Assembly (NCBI RefSeq): GCF_003014755.1
Contig: NZ_PYAW01000006.1
Span: forward strand, 271,355 to 335,354
Reading direction: 5' to 3'
Length of the DNA stretch: 64,000 nucleotides
DNA from: Chitinophaga niastensis
Lineage (GTDB): Bacteria; Bacteroidota; Bacteroidia; Chitinophagales; Chitinophagaceae
Positions within the stretch are counted from its first letter, which is position 1; the number at the start of each line of letters is the position of its first letter. This document shows positions 63,971 to 64,000 of the stretch, one piece after another. The position numbers were made by a program, and so were the translations under genes. The notes under the pieces were generated by a model. That model did not search any database. It was given only the letters and a program-made list of their open reading frames with translations, and was not told the origin of the DNA.

Positions 63971-64000
63971 TCAGCGACACATTTTTTTTCAAAGACCTGC

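Noticed and set aside
1..64000. CRISPR arrays, tRNA/rRNA genes, intact insertion sequences, integrases or phage genes
   Set aside because: No regular repeat-spacer pattern, cloverleaf, transposase or integrase was found on reading both strands, so no genomic island boundary can be claimed.

Overview
The window looks like chromosomal DNA of a Bacteroidota bacterium of the Chitinophaga/Chitinophagaceae type. The evidence is two SusC/SusD pairs, LytS/LytTR two-component systems, fasciclin and DUF5007/DUF5008-type surface lipoproteins, RHS proteins ending in toxin domains, several matches to the Bacteroidota -7 promoter element TAnnTTTG, weak or absent Shine-Dalgarno sequences, and moderate GC content. 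No rRNA, tRNA, CRISPR array or intact insertion sequence was seen.

Layout. 1-4 kb: the end of an operon for a MacB/LolCDE-like ABC exporter (adaptor end, permease, ATPase), translationally coupled to its own LytS-type kinase and LytTR regulator. 4-6.3 kb: an AraC regulator, an orphan ExbD and a DinB-like protein. 6.4-11.2 kb (minus strand): a branched-chain amino-acid operon leuC-leuD-synthase-leuB, in which the synthase resembles citramalate synthase rather than LeuA. 11.3-14.4 kb: remnants of two decayed genes, then a GH92 alpha-mannosidase. 14.4-19 kb: a PAAR-like/RHS polymorphic toxin with a probable immunity gene. 19-26.7 kb: an unknown membrane-anchored protein, a GNAT acetyltransferase, MscS, a TPR protein, a TonB-dependent receptor and a second LytS/LytTR pair. 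26.9-34.8 kb: an MFS exporter, an SDR, an LCMT-like methyltransferase, a single-module A-T-R NRPS-like synthetase, and a TetR/PaaI-thioesterase pair that share a duplicated operator. 35-43.5 kb: AraC, a TPR plus S41-like protein, a single-domain response regulator, TMEM175, a three-gene operon (sugar-epimerase/3beta-HSD-like SDR, steroid 5alpha-reductase-like protein, ABC-2 permease) and a metallo-beta-lactamase-fold protein.

43.6-62 kb holds the most coherent accessory system. Two tandem four-gene modules (SusC-SusD-fasciclin-surface lipoprotein) are flanked by three secreted phosphoesterases: a nucleotide-pyrophosphatase-like lipoprotein with an inserted LamG domain, a calcineurin-like phosphoesterase and a LamG-endonuclease/exonuclease/phosphatase. 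The divergent control region carries repeated boxes whose geometry resembles a Pho box. I read the locus as an outer-membrane system for capture and cleavage of a phosphorylated or phosphodiester-containing polymer, possibly induced by phosphate limitation; the substrate is not known.

The right end has an XRE regulator and a truncated RHS tip with an HExxH metallopeptidase-like toxin domain and a small partner gene. That makes two RHS toxin loci in the window.
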